NCBI GenBank assembly: GCA_025465385.1 | Contig: JAODNG010000425.1 | Span: 1 to 14,616, forward strand | DNA: 14,616 bases | Source of the DNA: Pseudonocardiales bacterium | Lineage (GTDB): Bacteria > Actinomycetota > Actinomycetes > Mycobacteriales > Pseudonocardiaceae | Reading direction: 5' to 3' | Part shown: positions 14,603-14,616 of the stretch, piece by piece | How the letters are laid out: every line of letters starts with the position of its first letter | How positions within the stretch are numbered: the first letter of the stretch is position 1 | Notes under the pieces: model-generated | Databases searched by the model: none | What the model saw: only the letters and a program-made list of their open reading frames with translations | Told to the model about the DNA's origin: nothing | Position numbers and translations under genes: made by a program

Positions 14603-14616
14603 ATGTCGATATTCCA
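14603..14616 (+). CDS. Possible start of a divergent gene, truncated by the window edge
   Basis: ATG at 14603 opens MSIF and is preceded by GGGGTGG (14594-14600), a plausible ribosome site. Only 14 bases are visible, so nothing can be said about the product. If real, it would be divergent from lon with the HAIR element between them. Confidence 0.25.

Noticed and set aside
1..14616. Mobile elements, CRISPR arrays, tRNA or rRNA genes, phage or toxin-antitoxin modules
   Set aside because: I found no transposase, integrase, tandem direct-repeat array, cloverleaf-like sequence or paired toxin/antitoxin genes.

Overview
The window looks like chromosomal DNA of a high-GC actinobacterium, most likely a mycobacterium or close relative. 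It has frequent GTG starts and strong G/C third-position bias. It carries a PepA/Mtb32A-like serine protease, a DtxR/IdeR-type iron box, an HspR-type HAIR element and a possible SigF-type promoter. Mycobacterium tuberculosis has no Lon, so a lon-bearing (for example environmental or fast-growing) species fits better. The genus is inferred from remembered protein resemblance, not from a search.

Left part (1-3679): the 3' end of a GlpQ-type glycerophosphodiester phosphodiesterase (+) runs tail-to-tail into a FIST-domain sensory protein (-), and their ends overlap by 55 bp. A short divergent promoter region holding two overlapping inverted repeats leads into a secreted AcpA/phospholipase-C-type phosphoesterase (+).

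Middle (3680-7599): a large exported protein with an N-terminal YVTN/YncE-like beta-propeller and a C-terminal phosphoesterase domain (-) abuts the previous gene stop-to-stop with no spacer. The two neighbours therefore share the same catalytic family (PF04185) but have different architectures. Upstream of it is a membrane-anchored trypsin-like protease with a PDZ domain (-).

Right part (7705-14616, all CDSs on - except a possible stub at the edge): efeO and efeB form a two-gene operon for high-affinity iron acquisition without the EfeU permease. A sigma70-like promoter with an IdeR-type box over its -10 precedes it, and a second weaker box covers the efeO start codon. Further right are an aldo/keto reductase, a small DUF2795 protein with a SigF-like promoter, a conserved-looking 124-aa protein of unknown function, and lon, with a strong hairpin after its stop and a perfect HAIR repeat just upstream of its start.

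Functional themes are phosphate-ester hydrolysis at the cell surface (three hydrolases), envelope proteolysis, iron uptake, and stress/protein quality control. I see no mobile element, tRNA, rRNA, CRISPR array or phage gene. No stretch over about 175 bp lacks a gene. I do not see a clearly new multi-gene system; the most informative signals are the regulatory sites.
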